A stretch of DNA of 64,000 bases from a virus: positions 1-64,000 of the IMG/VR virus record IMGVR_UViG_3300020162_001876; one strand, 5' to 3'. Below the pieces are notes generated by a model that had not been told where the DNA came from, did not search any database, and worked only from the letters and a program-made list of their open reading frames with translations. Numbering within the stretch: position 1 is the first letter of the stretch; each line of letters starts with the position of its first letter. This document shows positions 13,355 through 24,022 of the stretch, in pieces. The translations under genes were made by a program, and so were the position numbers.

Positions 13355-15224
13355 TACTAAAGCAGTACAATATTTAAATAAAGACTTTGATAGTTTAAAA
13401 GCACAGTTAATTAACTTTGCTAAAACTTATTATCCTAACACTTATAATGACTTTACAGAAGCGTCACCTGGTATGATGCTTATTGAGATGGCTTCATATG
13501 TTGGGGATATTTTATCATTTTATACTGATAATCAAATTCAAGAAAATTTTCTACAATTTGCTAAACAAAGAAAAAATTTATTAGCATTAGCTTATAATTT
13601 TGGATATCGTCCTAAAGTAACAAGTGCTGCATCAGTTGAAGTAAGTGTGTACCAAGTAGTACCTTCTACTATTAATAATAATCAATACATACCTGACTTC
13701 GGATATGCTTTAATTCTAGAAGAAGGAACTCAATTGCAAGCTAATACTAATGGGAATATATCATTTTATATAAATGAGAAAGTAGATTTTTCTAATTCTG
13801 GATCTTCCCCTATAGATATTTCAGTTTACTCTAATGATATTAGTGGTAATCCTTTATTTTATTTACTTAAAAAAACAGCGAAAGCTACGGCTGGAGCTTT
13901 AACTACAACAACATTTACATTTGGTAATCCTGAACGTTATCCTACCGTAACACTTACTGATTCTAATGTAATTTCTATAATTGGAGTAACAGATTCTGAT
14001 AATAATAAGTGGTATGAAGTACCTTATTTAGCTCAAGACACTATTTTTGAAGCTACTGAAAATACTGCTACTAATGACCCTAATTTATATCAATATAACG
14101 ATACAACTCCTTATTTATTAAAATTAAAAAAAGTACCTAGAAGATTTGTTTCACGTTTTAAAACAAATAATTCATTAGAATTACAATTCGGACCAGGTGT
14201 TTCATCTGGCGCTGATGAGGAAATTATTCCTAATCCTGATAATATAGGTTTAGGTTTACCTTATGGAGTTGATAAAATGATGACCGCTTGGGATCCTTCA
14301 AATTTTTTATATACTCAAACTTATGGTTTAGCACCCTCAAATACTACTTTAACAGTAACTTATTTAAAAGGAGGAGGAGCTATTTCAAATATACCTTCTA
14401 ATACTTTAACTAGAAGAATTGAAGGAACTAATACTTTCGCAGGAGAAGGGTTAGACCCTAATATGCAAAATACAGTAATTAATTCTTTAGCATTCACTAA
14501 TGAAGTTGCTGCAGTTGGTGGAGGAGATGGAGATACTAATGAAGAAATAAGACAAAATTCTTTAGCTATGTATCCTACACAATTAAGAACTATTACTGAG
14601 GATGATTATATTATTAGAACTTTATCTTTACCTTCTAAATATGGTTTAATTTCTAAAGCTTTTATTACTCAAGATATGGGTATAAGTGCTAATTATTCAA
14701 CAGATTTATTAGCTACTCAAAATCCTAATGCCCTTTCATTATATATTTTATCTAAAAATACAACAGGTAATTTAACAGTTTCTAACTTAGCTTTAAAACA
14801 AAATTTAAAAACATTTCTTTCTGAATATAGAATGGTAACTGATGCTGTTAATATAAAAGATGCTTTTATTATTAATATTGGAGTAAATTTTGATGTAGTA
14901 GTTAGACCTAATTATAATAATAAATTAATTATAAATAATTGTTTAAGTGTTTTACAATCTTATTTTAATATAGATAAATGGCAAATTAATCAACCTATTA
15001 TTATATCTGATATTTATAGTATTTTAGATCAAATAGAAGGTGTTCAAACCGTCCAAAAAGTAGAAATAATAAATAAAGCTGGGACCAGCTCAGGATATTC
15101 ACAATATGCCTATGATATTAAAGGGGCTACTATTAATAATATAGTTTATCCTTCTTTAGACCCAAGTATTTTTGAAATTAAAAATTTAACAACTGATATA
15201 CAAGGTAGAGTAGTTACTTTCTAA
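13347..15224 (+). CDS. gp6: Baseplate wedge protein gp6-like
   Basis: 625 residues. The start (YLNKDFDSLKAQLINFAKTY, then DFTEASPGMMLIEMASYVGD) is the hallmark of gp6/baseplate J-type wedge proteins. The central GGGAISNIPSNTL and GGGDGDTNEEIRQNS segments match the J-like core and the region that follows it. Length is close to T4 gp6. Two copies per wedge form the ring that triggers sheath contraction in T4. gp25 lies directly upstream. Confidence 0.9.
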   Translation: MANTKAVQYLNKDFDSLKAQLINFAKTYYPNTYNDFTEASPGMMLIEMASYVGDILSFYTDNQIQENFLQFAKQRKNLLALAYNFGYRPKVTSAASVEVSVYQVVPSTINNNQYIPDFGYALILEEGTQLQANTNGNISFYINEKVDFSNSGSSPIDISVYSNDISGNPLFYLLKKTAKATAGALTTTTFTFGNPERYPTVTLTDSNVISIIGVTDSDNNKWYEVPYLAQDTIFEATENTATNDPNLYQYNDTTPYLLKLKKVPRRFVSRFKTNNSLELQFGPGVSSGADEEIIPNPDNIGLGLPYGVDKMMTAWDPSNFLYTQTYGLAPSNTTLTVTYLKGGGAISNIPSNTLTRRIEGTNTFAGEGLDPNMQNTVINSLAFTNEVAAVGGGDGDTNEEIRQNSLAMYPTQLRTITEDDYIIRTLSLPSKYGLISKAFITQDMGISANYSTDLLATQNPNALSLYILSKNTTGNLTVSNLALKQNLKTFLSEYRMVTDAVNIKDAFIINIGVNFDVVVRPNYNNKLIINNCLSVLQSYFNIDKWQINQPIIISDIYSILDQIEGVQTVQKVEIINKAGTSSGYSQYAYDIKGATINNIVYPSLDPSIFEIKNLTTDIQGRVVTF

Positions 15225-15240
15225 AAAAATTTATCTAATG

Positions 15241-15250
15241 TATATTTATA
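15241..15250 (+). promoter_or_regulatory. Late-type box 3 (TATATTTATA)
   Basis: Located 15 bases before the ATG at 15266 in the short gap after gp6. Confidence 0.6.
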
Positions 15251-15265
15251 TTATATATTAGATTT

Positions 15266-16285
15266 ATGGCTGTATACAAAATATTCCCTGAAAAAGACAC
15301 TTTCATTTCATCATACCGTTCATCTCAGAATTTTGGTAGAGATGAAATATTAGAAATTTTTAGATATGCTTACGACTCTTCTACTTATTTAGATACTACA
15401 AGAGCCTTAATTCAATTTTCTAATACTAATCTTCAAGATGTAATTACAAATAATATTAGTGGAAGTGCTTATAGTGCTTCTCTTAAATTATTTTTAGCAA
15501 ATGCTCTTTTACCTGCAAATTATACTATTTTAGGACATAGAGTAACTACAAATTGGGATATGGGATTAGGTAAAGCTGCTGATACTCCTATTACTACTAC
15601 TGGATGTACTTGGAATTTTCCATGGACTCTTCCTGGAGGAGATTATGATGTTGTAGCTTACTCTCAAAGTTTTGTTTATACTAGTGATAAAGATATTAAT
15701 ATGAATATTACTTCATTAGTAAATTATTGGTATAGTAATCCTAATTCTAATTATGGAATTTTATTAAAACAAAGTAGTAGTATAGAAAACAATACTACAT
15801 CATCATTCGGAACTAAATTCTTTTCAATGGATACTCATACAATATATCCACCACAAATAGAATTAAAATGGGATGATAGTAATTATATTTCCTCTTTAAC
15901 CCAAATAACTTCTTCAAATTTCAATTTAGTAATTTCTAATTTAAAAAATGAATTTCCTGAAGGGACAATTTATACTTTTAAATTAAAAGCAAGAGATCAA
16001 TTCCCTGCTAGATCATTTAGCACCACATCAGTATATTTAAATGCTAAAGCTTTACCATCAACAACTTATTGGGCTTTAAAAGATGCTAAAACTGAAGAAG
16101 TAATAATTGATTTTGACACTACTTTTACTAAAGTAAGTTGTGATAATACAGGTAATTATTTCAAAATATATATGAATGGTTTAGAACCTGAAAGATATTA
16201 TCAAATTGTGATAAAAACTATACTTTCAAATGGAGAAACTATAATTATAGAAGATCCATTAAATTATTTTAAAGTAATTAGATAA
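15266..16285 (+). CDS. Baseplate/tail protein with DNRLRE-like domain
   Basis: 339 residues. The opening KDTFISSYRSSQNFGRDEIL, TTRALIQFS and a later INMNITSLVNYWYSNPNSNY with YGILLKQ follow the DNRLRE (CBM96-like) jelly-roll pattern found in extracellular, carbohydrate-associated proteins. The C-terminal third (about 205-339) looks like a fibronectin-type or Ig-like beta domain. In a phage tail cluster it may bind surface glycan or act as a structural adaptor. Binding activity is inferred. Confidence 0.7.
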   Translation: MAVYKIFPEKDTFISSYRSSQNFGRDEILEIFRYAYDSSTYLDTTRALIQFSNTNLQDVITNNISGSAYSASLKLFLANALLPANYTILGHRVTTNWDMGLGKAADTPITTTGCTWNFPWTLPGGDYDVVAYSQSFVYTSDKDINMNITSLVNYWYSNPNSNYGILLKQSSSIENNTTSSFGTKFFSMDTHTIYPPQIELKWDDSNYISSLTQITSSNFNLVISNLKNEFPEGTIYTFKLKARDQFPARSFSTTSVYLNAKALPSTTYWALKDAKTEEVIIDFDTTFTKVSCDNTGNYFKIYMNGLEPERYYQIVIKTILSNGETIIIEDPLNYFKVIR

Positions 16286-16626
16286 TGGCTGAAGTAGTTC
16301 AATTAAATAAAACAGTTTATGGTAAAATTACATATCCTAATGTAATTGATACTGAATTTAAACAATTAATTAAACCCCAAACTGAAGTAACTTCATCAGC
16401 AGTAACTGTAAATCAATTTTTTAGTTATTATAATGATTTATTCTATGAAATACCTACTGAGGGAGATTTTAATTCACATTTAGAATTAATAAAAAGAAGT
16501 ACAGAATATGTTGGTGTAAATCAAAATTCAGGAGAAATAGACGCTTTATTAGATGAGATCAACCAGCTTAGACTTGAAAATTTAACATTACAACAAACAA
16601 TAGATGATTTAACTGCATCAGCATAA
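16285..16626 (+). CDS. Small structural protein with C-terminal coiled coil, 113 aa
   Basis: A beta/polar N-terminal part and a clear heptad helix at about 82-110 (IDALLDEINQLRLENLTLQQ). Overlapping ATG junctions with both neighbours indicate a coupled operon. Probably an oligomeric connector in the baseplate. Not a recognised family. Confidence 0.7.
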   Translation: MAEVVQLNKTVYGKITYPNVIDTEFKQLIKPQTEVTSSAVTVNQFFSYYNDLFYEIPTEGDFNSHLELIKRSTEYVGVNQNSGEIDALLDEINQLRLENLTLQQTIDDLTASA

Positions 16627-19600
16627 TGGAAATTACAAATATATCACAACTTGATTCAAATCAATTTGTAAATCAAGATTATAAAATAAATGATGAATCC
16701 TTACTAAATTCTTTAGATATTAGTAATGAATTTGGTCTGCCTGATGATAAAGTAGAAGTACATGTTGTATCTCCTAATGGGGATATATTAAATTCTATTT
16801 ATGATTTTAGAAATTATACTACTAGACAAACAGTCCAGGGGACATCTTTATACAATCAAATTGAATTAAATCCTAAAGTAGATTTAGAATCATTTGGAAT
16901 TAATCAAGGTCAATATGATATAACCTATTATTTTTACAGACCCTTATTTCTAAGTTCAGAAACTAATAAATTCTATATATCTGAAATTTCATCAGATAGA
17001 ACTGAAATTAAAATTTCTAATAATAATATATCATATACTGATTTAGGACAATCCTATTTAACTTTTATCACTGAAAGAAATTCAAAAGCTTACTACTCAG
17101 ATTTTATCTTAAATTTTGGTGATAATAAAACTTACATAGGGGTTAATGTAGCTTTTGATAATTCAAATGAAGCTTATGCTAATTTATATATTAAATTATA
17201 TGAGCCTTTACCTACCAATATTAAATTAAAAGATACATTTTGGATTGTAGAAAGTATTTCTGAGCCTTATGCTTTTAAAGTTGATACAACTTTTTTAGCA
17301 GAAGCCACACTTGATACTATATCTTTAAGAGGTCCAAATATTAATATTGAATTAGCTGAAAAAGCTAACTTAACTACACCTTATTTAAATTTATCAACAT
17401 TATTAAATTCTAATATTTCCTCTTCTTACCAACAATTACAATCTTGGTTAGATGAAAAAAGTATTGAAATAACAGTTGATTATACCGAATTTTATAATTT
17501 TATTCACTTTTCATCAGCGAAAGAAAGACTTGAGAATTTTAAATATAAATTAACTCAAATTCAATCTCTTCAATCAGATATTAATGCAATAAATAATTTA
17601 AGTGTTTCTTCTAGTATAACTTATACTTCGGCTAGTGTAATCAATTTACAAAATCAATTAGATACTCTTATTCAAAAATTTGATGGATACGAATATTTTC
17701 TATATTATGAATCTGGAAGTAATTCATGGCCTAAAATTAATTCAACTAAACCTTATATAAATTCTGCAGTTACAACATCAGCTGCTTTAACTTGGTTTGG
17801 TTCAATTGATTATACTTCACCATATTATGGAGGTAAAATTTTAGATGCTGATGATTATGATATTAATAATAAAAATTATGTTTGGAATAATTTACCTGAA
17901 TATATAAAAGCTGATTCTCAAAATGCTAACTTAGAGTTATTTACTTCTATGTTAGGTCAACATTATGACTATATTTGGACTTATATAAAAGATATTACTA
18001 ATTTACAAGTAGCTGATAATAGAATTAATTATGGTATTTCTAAAGATTTAGTAGCTGATACTTTAAGAAATTTTGGTATCAAACTTTATACTAATTCAAG
18101 AAATCAAGAAGATCTATATTTAACATTATTAGGAATTGATTCTAATAATAGTACTTTACCATCTACAGGTTCTTATCTAATTAATAATTATGTAACTGCA
18201 TCTCAATATACTATTCCTGATAATGATATCGTAAAAGAAACATATAAAAGGTTATATCACAATTTACCTTATTTACTTAAGACTCGTGGTACAAGAACAG
18301 GATTAAACGCTTTAATCAACTGTTTTGGTATCCCTGAAACTATTTTAAAAGTAAAAGAATATGGTGGTAATAAGAAAGATCAAGATATAATTGAACAATT
18401 TAATGAAAAGTTTAATTATAGTTTAAAATTAAATAATACTGCTAGTTTAGCTATACCATTTCAACCATCTTATAAACAATATTTAGATACAGGTTTTGAT
18501 AATGTTTATCCTGATACTTTTGAATTTAGATTTAAATTTGATAATACATCTTCATTAACTCAATCCCTTTTACAATCTCAAGATAATAGATTAAGTGTAG
18601 GTATAACTCCAAGTACTAGTTCATATGCTTCTTTATTTTTTAAAGTATCAGGAAGTGGAACTAATTTTATAACTTCTTCTCAAATTACTTTACCTTTCTA
18701 TAATAAGGATTGGTGGAATTTAAATATTACAAAACAATCAAGTAGTCTTAGTTTATTTCCTTCTTCTAGTATAAATCAACTTGTTAGTGATTTTCAAGCA
18801 CGAGTAATAGCAGATGGTGGAACTTTTGAATCTACTGTGTGTTTATTAAGTGATTTAAACTCATTAGTAACTCCAAATTTAACTCAAAATCAATATTATA
18901 CTATAACTGTTGGAAATAAAGATTCAAATGGTATTCAATATTTAACTTCTAGTTCACTTTTTATAACTGGAACCTTAACATCAAGTAATGCAGTATTCAA
19001 TTCTCCCAATACTTTCTATTTAGGTGGAACAACTGATCACCCATTTTCAGGCTCAATTCAAGAATTTAGATATTGGATTGATTCAATTCCTATATCAGAT
19101 TTTAAAGATCATATCCTAAACCCAAGATCTATTAGCTTTAACGGGGTAACAAGTTCTTATAATAATCTAATATTCAGATTACCTTTAGGTTCTGAATTAG
19201 ATAATACTATAACTGCTTCATTATTTTCAGTTCATCCTGCAGTAACAGCTTCATTTACAAGTGCTTCTATAACTTCTTCTAAAGCTGTTTTAAATAATTA
19301 TATTTCATCTTCATATAAAACTAATAATGAAACCTTTTTAGTTAATACTCCTAATATAGGAAGCATTACAGAAATAGATGAAAAAGTAAGAATAGCAGAT
19401 CCTAATTTAGTATCTGGAGATGTTTTAACTCCTTATATTTCAATACAAAAACCTGAAACTTTCCCTTATACTACAGATTTAAATATAGTTGAAGTAGCAA
19501 TTTCACCTCAAGATTCAATTAATGAAGATATTATAGCTCAATTAGGTAACTTTAACATAGATGAATACATTGGTGACCCAAGATTAGCATCATCAGGTTC

Positions 19601-22256
19601 ATACCCGGCTTTAAATGAGTTAAGGGATTTTTATTTCCAGAAATATTCTAAATCTCAAAATGTATTTGATTTAATAAAACTTTTATCTTACTTTGATAAT
19701 TCATTATTCAAAATGATAAAAGATTTTGTTCCTGCTAAAGCTAATTTATCAACAGGTATAGTAATTCAACCTCATATTTTAGAAAGAAATAAAACAGCAA
19801 GACAAGAACCTACACTAGAATTTGTTCAATTTAGTGGGTCTATAGAAGCAGCTTTCATAACTGGTTCTAATGGATTAGACACTGATTTGGACACTACTAA
19901 TACTATAACAACCCAATATCTATCAGGAAGTATAAATATAGTTAATACTGATAGAAGAGAATTATTTACAGGTGAATTAGGTGGAACAGAAATTATAGTT
20001 CATTCACAATCTTTAGAAAATATAGTTTATGAATATAATTCTATTTCTATATCTTCTTCTCAAGATGTAATAAATAATTTTTCAAGGTTACCTATTAATC
20101 CTGTTTTAAATAATGTTATAGGAGCTAGAACTTCTAATCGTTATTTAGATATAGATTACTCTTATAACCCTATAATACCTGTTAATTTTAATTTCTTAAC
20201 ATCTAGTTTATTTTTAAATTTAAGAACAAATGCTTTCCCTTTCTTAAATTCTACTGTACAAGATAGTAATTATACTTTACATAGACATATAACTCCTAGA
20301 TATTTAGGTAGTAAAAATATATCAGCTGCTTATAATATATTTACTCCAGGAGATAGTTCATATGGTTCAGAAGCTACTATTGATTATAATAATGTTAAAT
20401 TTGCTTATTTTAATGAATTAACATCTCAATCTTTAACATTCCCTGGTAGAACTAATGTTAATATTAAATATCTAATTGATAGTTCTTCTAATGTAATAGA
20501 ATTAACAGAGGCTAATAAGAATGTATTTGATGTTCAAAATATCTTTAATAAAACTAAAGCTAATATAGCATTAGAAAATATTAATCAACCTTCAAAACAA
20601 AAACGTATAAATGGATTAAAACCTATATATGCTGGAGGATTTAGATATGAACCTATTTTACAAAACTATTCATTAAGTGGAACAACACAAGCCTCTTTAA
20701 ATTTTAATTTAGAAAACGAAATAACATCATCAAATCCTGCATCAGGTTCATTAATAACATCTTCAGTAACTAATTTTATAGAAATAGGAGCACCTTCATT
20801 AATAACACCTATTACATTATCTCCTCCTTTAAACACTGATGGTTCTTCTATATCAGCAATTTTAAATTCAGGAATACAATTTGATGTAACTAGAAGGTTT
20901 GCTTCAAATGATACTATATACCAAAGAATAACAGGTCAAATAGAAGTGACTGTGAGTATATCCCCTCCAGGAAATCAAGCAATGTTATTATGGAGGGATA
21001 GTGGTCAAGGTCCATATTCAATCGCAATACCTTTTCCTCATCAAAGTGTAGATAATCTAACCCAAACTAATGGAACAGTAATTAATATGTGGGAAGATAT
21101 AAGATATATGACATTACCCGCAGGTTATATATCTATTAGTGATTATGGTCGAGGTGTAATTAGAAATTATATAGGCCCTTTAAATTTCTATCAACTCCCA
21201 GACTATAATTTCAATGATGGGATTGGTTGGATGGAAGTTAAATCCACAGGTACTGAAGCTATTTTTAATTTAACTAATGAGTTAAACTCATTTGGTTCAT
21301 TTACTTTTAATACAGGTTCAGGTGGTCCTTTCCCTATTGAATTTAATGATAATTTATCAATAACTGCTACTTTTCAAATTGACGGTTATATTGAATTGCC
21401 TCCTAATCAAGGAGAAGTGAATGGAACATCTATACCTTTAACTTTAAAACCCTTAAATGGTTCAGAAGGAGTTATTAGAACTACTTTTATTTTTAACCGA
21501 ACTAATACTAGCTCTAATATAAGATTTACACAAAATCCATCAGTTGATTTAGGTATAGGTGCTTTAGGTGAAAATTATATCTTAACAGACGCTCCTAATT
21601 TAATATATACAACTGTAATTATAGACAATGGGTACAAATCAGGCTCAGTAAGTGATGATAATTGGTATTTTGAAAGAGGTGCAAATGAGTATAATAAATT
21701 TACTCAATTAACTGCTTCATATGATTTATCTACTTTATATTCAAAATATGTTTCTTCACCTGTAGGGGAAGTAAATTATTTTACTCAAACTTTACCAACT
21801 GAGTCTATAAATGTTTATGGATTTCAAGAAATAAATGAAATTTTTAACCCTAAACCTGGAGATTTAATTAGATTTTATAATCATGAAGCTAATAAATATC
21901 CATTTACATCTGATTTTGAAAAAGAAATTATTAAAATAATACCACCACAAGGACCTATAGGCTCAGGCTCTTTCGGTACAGGTTCTTACGCTAATCGTTT
22001 AGTAATAGAGGTATTAGGAGATGATATACCTAATATATCCTGTATAAATAAAAACTCACTTCCAGGAGAAATAGGAAAAATTTTAAATTTCATTATAATG
22101 AGTAAAATACCTGACGAAACCAATATAATAATAATAGGTGAAAAAAATAACGGACAAACCTCAGGAGGAATTGTATTACCAGAAAATATAAATAATAATT
22201 TAAAAGAAGAAGCAGGTAATGTAGTTAAGAATTTAAAATCACAAAATTTAATTTAA
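16626..22256 (+). CDS. Giant baseplate/tail protein, 1876 aa, with LamG-like domain
   Basis: The largest gene in the window. Residues about 540-590 (ETYKRLYHNLPYLLKTRGTR, then GLNALINCFGIPETIL) match a conserved core of large tail proteins from Bacteroidota phages. Residues about 615-830 are a concanavalin/LamG-like sandwich (DTFEFRFKFDNTSSL, NTFYLGGTTDHPFSGSIQEF). Its middle includes a peptide (DFQARVIADGGTFEST, nt 18791-18838) also found in the small gene at 58371. The rest is Ser/Thr/Asn-rich beta sequence. It may replace the T4 wedge proteins gp7 or gp10; this is from position and size only. Confidence 0.75.
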   Translation: MEITNISQLDSNQFVNQDYKINDESLLNSLDISNEFGLPDDKVEVHVVSPNGDILNSIYDFRNYTTRQTVQGTSLYNQIELNPKVDLESFGINQGQYDITYYFYRPLFLSSETNKFYISEISSDRTEIKISNNNISYTDLGQSYLTFITERNSKAYYSDFILNFGDNKTYIGVNVAFDNSNEAYANLYIKLYEPLPTNIKLKDTFWIVESISEPYAFKVDTTFLAEATLDTISLRGPNINIELAEKANLTTPYLNLSTLLNSNISSSYQQLQSWLDEKSIEITVDYTEFYNFIHFSSAKERLENFKYKLTQIQSLQSDINAINNLSVSSSITYTSASVINLQNQLDTLIQKFDGYEYFLYYESGSNSWPKINSTKPYINSAVTTSAALTWFGSIDYTSPYYGGKILDADDYDINNKNYVWNNLPEYIKADSQNANLELFTSMLGQHYDYIWTYIKDITNLQVADNRINYGISKDLVADTLRNFGIKLYTNSRNQEDLYLTLLGIDSNNSTLPSTGSYLINNYVTASQYTIPDNDIVKETYKRLYHNLPYLLKTRGTRTGLNALINCFGIPETILKVKEYGGNKKDQDIIEQFNEKFNYSLKLNNTASLAIPFQPSYKQYLDTGFDNVYPDTFEFRFKFDNTSSLTQSLLQSQDNRLSVGITPSTSSYASLFFKVSGSGTNFITSSQITLPFYNKDWWNLNITKQSSSLSLFPSSSINQLVSDFQARVIADGGTFESTVCLLSDLNSLVTPNLTQNQYYTITVGNKDSNGIQYLTSSSLFITGTLTSSNAVFNSPNTFYLGGTTDHPFSGSIQEFRYWIDSIPISDFKDHILNPRSISFNGVTSSYNNLIFRLPLGSELDNTITASLFSVHPAVTASFTSASITSSKAVLNNYISSSYKTNNETFLVNTPNIGSITEIDEKVRIADPNLVSGDVLTPYISIQKPETFPYTTDLNIVEVAISPQDSINEDIIAQLGNFNIDEYIGDPRLASSGSYPALNELRDFYFQKYSKSQNVFDLIKLLSYFDNSLFKMIKDFVPAKANLSTGIVIQPHILERNKTARQEPTLEFVQFSGSIEAAFITGSNGLDTDLDTTNTITTQYLSGSINIVNTDRRELFTGELGGTEIIVHSQSLENIVYEYNSISISSSQDVINNFSRLPINPVLNNVIGARTSNRYLDIDYSYNPIIPVNFNFLTSSLFLNLRTNAFPFLNSTVQDSNYTLHRHITPRYLGSKNISAAYNIFTPGDSSYGSEATIDYNNVKFAYFNELTSQSLTFPGRTNVNIKYLIDSSSNVIELTEANKNVFDVQNIFNKTKANIALENINQPSKQKRINGLKPIYAGGFRYEPILQNYSLSGTTQASLNFNLENEITSSNPASGSLITSSVTNFIEIGAPSLITPITLSPPLNTDGSSISAILNSGIQFDVTRRFASNDTIYQRITGQIEVTVSISPPGNQAMLLWRDSGQGPYSIAIPFPHQSVDNLTQTNGTVINMWEDIRYMTLPAGYISISDYGRGVIRNYIGPLNFYQLPDYNFNDGIGWMEVKSTGTEAIFNLTNELNSFGSFTFNTGSGGPFPIEFNDNLSITATFQIDGYIELPPNQGEVNGTSIPLTLKPLNGSEGVIRTTFIFNRTNTSSNIRFTQNPSVDLGIGALGENYILTDAPNLIYTTVIIDNGYKSGSVSDDNWYFERGANEYNKFTQLTASYDLSTLYSKYVSSPVGEVNYFTQTLPTESINVYGFQEINEIFNPKPGDLIRFYNHEANKYPFTSDFEKEIIKIIPPQGPIGSGSFGTGSYANRLVIEVLGDDIPNISCINKNSLPGEIGKILNFIIMSKIPDETNIIIIGEKNNGQTSGGIVLPENINNNLKEEAGNVVKNLKSQNLI

Positions 22257-22272
22257 AAAATAAAAAATACAT

Positions 22273-22282
22273 ATATTTATAA
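22273..22282 (+). promoter_or_regulatory. Late-type box 4 (ATATTTATAA)
   Basis: Lies in the gap after the giant tail gene, 21 bases before the ATG at 22304. Confidence 0.6.
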
Positions 22283-22303
22283 TTAGTAATTACAAAAATA
22301 AAA

Positions 22304-22963
22304 ATGGGATATTTAAATAATACAACAGTAACAGTTGATGCCATCCTTACTAAAAAAGGAAGAGAACTATTAGCAAAAAATGATGGTTCATTTAGAATCA
22401 CACAATTCGCTTTATCAGATGATGAAATAGATTACACTTTATATAATCCAAACCATCCATCAGGTTCAGCATTTTACGGTGAAGCTATTGAAGCTATGCC
22501 TATAATAGAGGCATTTCCTGATGAAACTCAAATTATGAAGTATAAGTTAATAACTTTACCTAGAGGAACAGCTAAATTACCTGTGTTGGATATAGGATAT
22601 TCATCTATTACTTTAAAACAAGGAGCTACATTAGCTATTACACCTCAAACTTTAAACTATTTAGGAGCTTCAACAGCGTTTGAATCTTCAGGATATACTG
22701 CTACAATCGGAGATTCTAGATTATTATCAACTTTTAATGGAGTAGGTATTAATACTACTGAAGTTCAAGCTTTAAATTCATCAACAACTATAGGTACTAA
22801 TGTTTCTAGAACTGTAATTGGTTCAACTATAAACTTAACAGCTACTACTGTTAATACTTTATTTGGTACAAGAACATCTTTAAGTACTATTTTAACTTTA
22901 ACAGGTAGAGATTCAGGTGCAAGAATAACAGTACCTGTAACAATAACAAAAGTAACTAGCTAA
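22304..22963 (+). CDS. Tail/fibre-associated protein, 219 aa
   Basis: The N-terminus NTTVTVDAILTKKGRELLAK, followed by FRITQFALSDDEIDYTLYNP, is a conserved opening of tail proteins in T4-type phages, from memory. Residues 125-219 form an Ig-like beta region with many Thr/Ser. It begins the fibre gene block 22304-27385. Confidence 0.7.
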   Translation: MGYLNNTTVTVDAILTKKGRELLAKNDGSFRITQFALSDDEIDYTLYNPNHPSGSAFYGEAIEAMPIIEAFPDETQIMKYKLITLPRGTAKLPVLDIGYSSITLKQGATLAITPQTLNYLGASTAFESSGYTATIGDSRLLSTFNGVGINTTEVQALNSSTTIGTNVSRTVIGSTINLTATTVNTLFGTRTSLSTILTLTGRDSGARITVPVTITKVTS

Positions 22964-22975
22964 TAAAAAACTAAT

Positions 22976-24019
22976 ATGAGCTTTATATCATTTAACGCTG
23001 AAGATTTTGTAGTAAGTGCTGATTCTATAACTTCTATATTATGGAGTAATAATCAAACTACTCTATCTAATTTTTTCACATCACCAACCTCTATAAACAA
23101 TAATGCTTATTTACAAGTATATGCTGAAAATCCTACCACTAACCCTACAGCCTTGCCTCAATTTTCAATTGCTTATGGGCAGGTAAACGGTTCAGGTTCA
23201 GTCCCTATTAATTCTTCTGTCGCAGGTTTATCCCCAACAAGAATTACTTATGGTCAATATAGAACCTTAGTTAATGGAGATGAAAATACAAATTTTAATT
23301 TTGGAGCTGGTAATACTAATTCTCCTGATTTTTATGTTCTTAACATAGGTAGAGCTAATTATAAAGAAAAATTATTCCTTGGTACTTTCAATTTAACCTT
23401 ATCAGGTTCTGATGGTACTAATCAATCTTTAATTCAATTGACTGATAACAGCACTCAAGTAACTACTTTAAATTATTGTGATGCTGGTAGAGTATTTGAC
23501 ATAGTAAGTGGTTCTAACGGTGCTTCAACTACATCAATCATAGCATCTAGTTCTGCGGCTGGATATACAGTATCAGGATCATATGGTAAATTCTTACCAG
23601 ATGTAGGTTTAATTATATTAAATGCTAGAGCTTTATCATTATCTGCGAGTTTTGGAGGTATAGGATTAATCCCAGGAACTGGAAATAATTCTACTACTTT
23701 AGGTAATACTAATTTGGGATTATTTAATGCTATTAATAATGGAAAATATTTTTCATTAAATAGTGAAGAAACTATAACTTCTGATTATATATTTGTTAGA
23801 ATCAAAAATAATGATTTTAACTATACTACTAACCCATCTATGATTAGTGGTAGTGGAGAATTTTATTATCCTTCATTAGTTAACAACCCTGAGACTTTTA
23901 TTACTACAGTTGGATTATATAATGATAATAATGAATTATTAGCTGTAGCTAAATTATCAAAACCCTTATCAAAGAATTTTACAAAAGAAGCTCTTGTTAG
24001 AGTTAAATTAGATTTTTAA
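22976..24019 (+). CDS. Fibre-block structural protein with shared C-terminal module
   Basis: 347 residues, Ser/Thr/Asn/Gly-rich with beta-type repeats. The last ~80 residues (FVRIKNNDFNYTTNPSMISG, then TTVGLYNDNNELLAVAKLSK and a PLS ending) are closely repeated in the 95-residue protein at 27098. The shared module probably docks fibre or baseplate parts. N-terminal section not recognised. Confidence 0.7.
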   Translation: MSFISFNAEDFVVSADSITSILWSNNQTTLSNFFTSPTSINNNAYLQVYAENPTTNPTALPQFSIAYGQVNGSGSVPINSSVAGLSPTRITYGQYRTLVNGDENTNFNFGAGNTNSPDFYVLNIGRANYKEKLFLGTFNLTLSGSDGTNQSLIQLTDNSTQVTTLNYCDAGRVFDIVSGSNGASTTSIIASSSAAGYTVSGSYGKFLPDVGLIILNARALSLSASFGGIGLIPGTGNNSTTLGNTNLGLFNAINNGKYFSLNSEETITSDYIFVRIKNNDFNYTTNPSMISGSGEFYYPSLVNNPETFITTVGLYNDNNELLAVAKLSKPLSKNFTKEALVRVKLDF

Positions 24020-24022
24020 TGA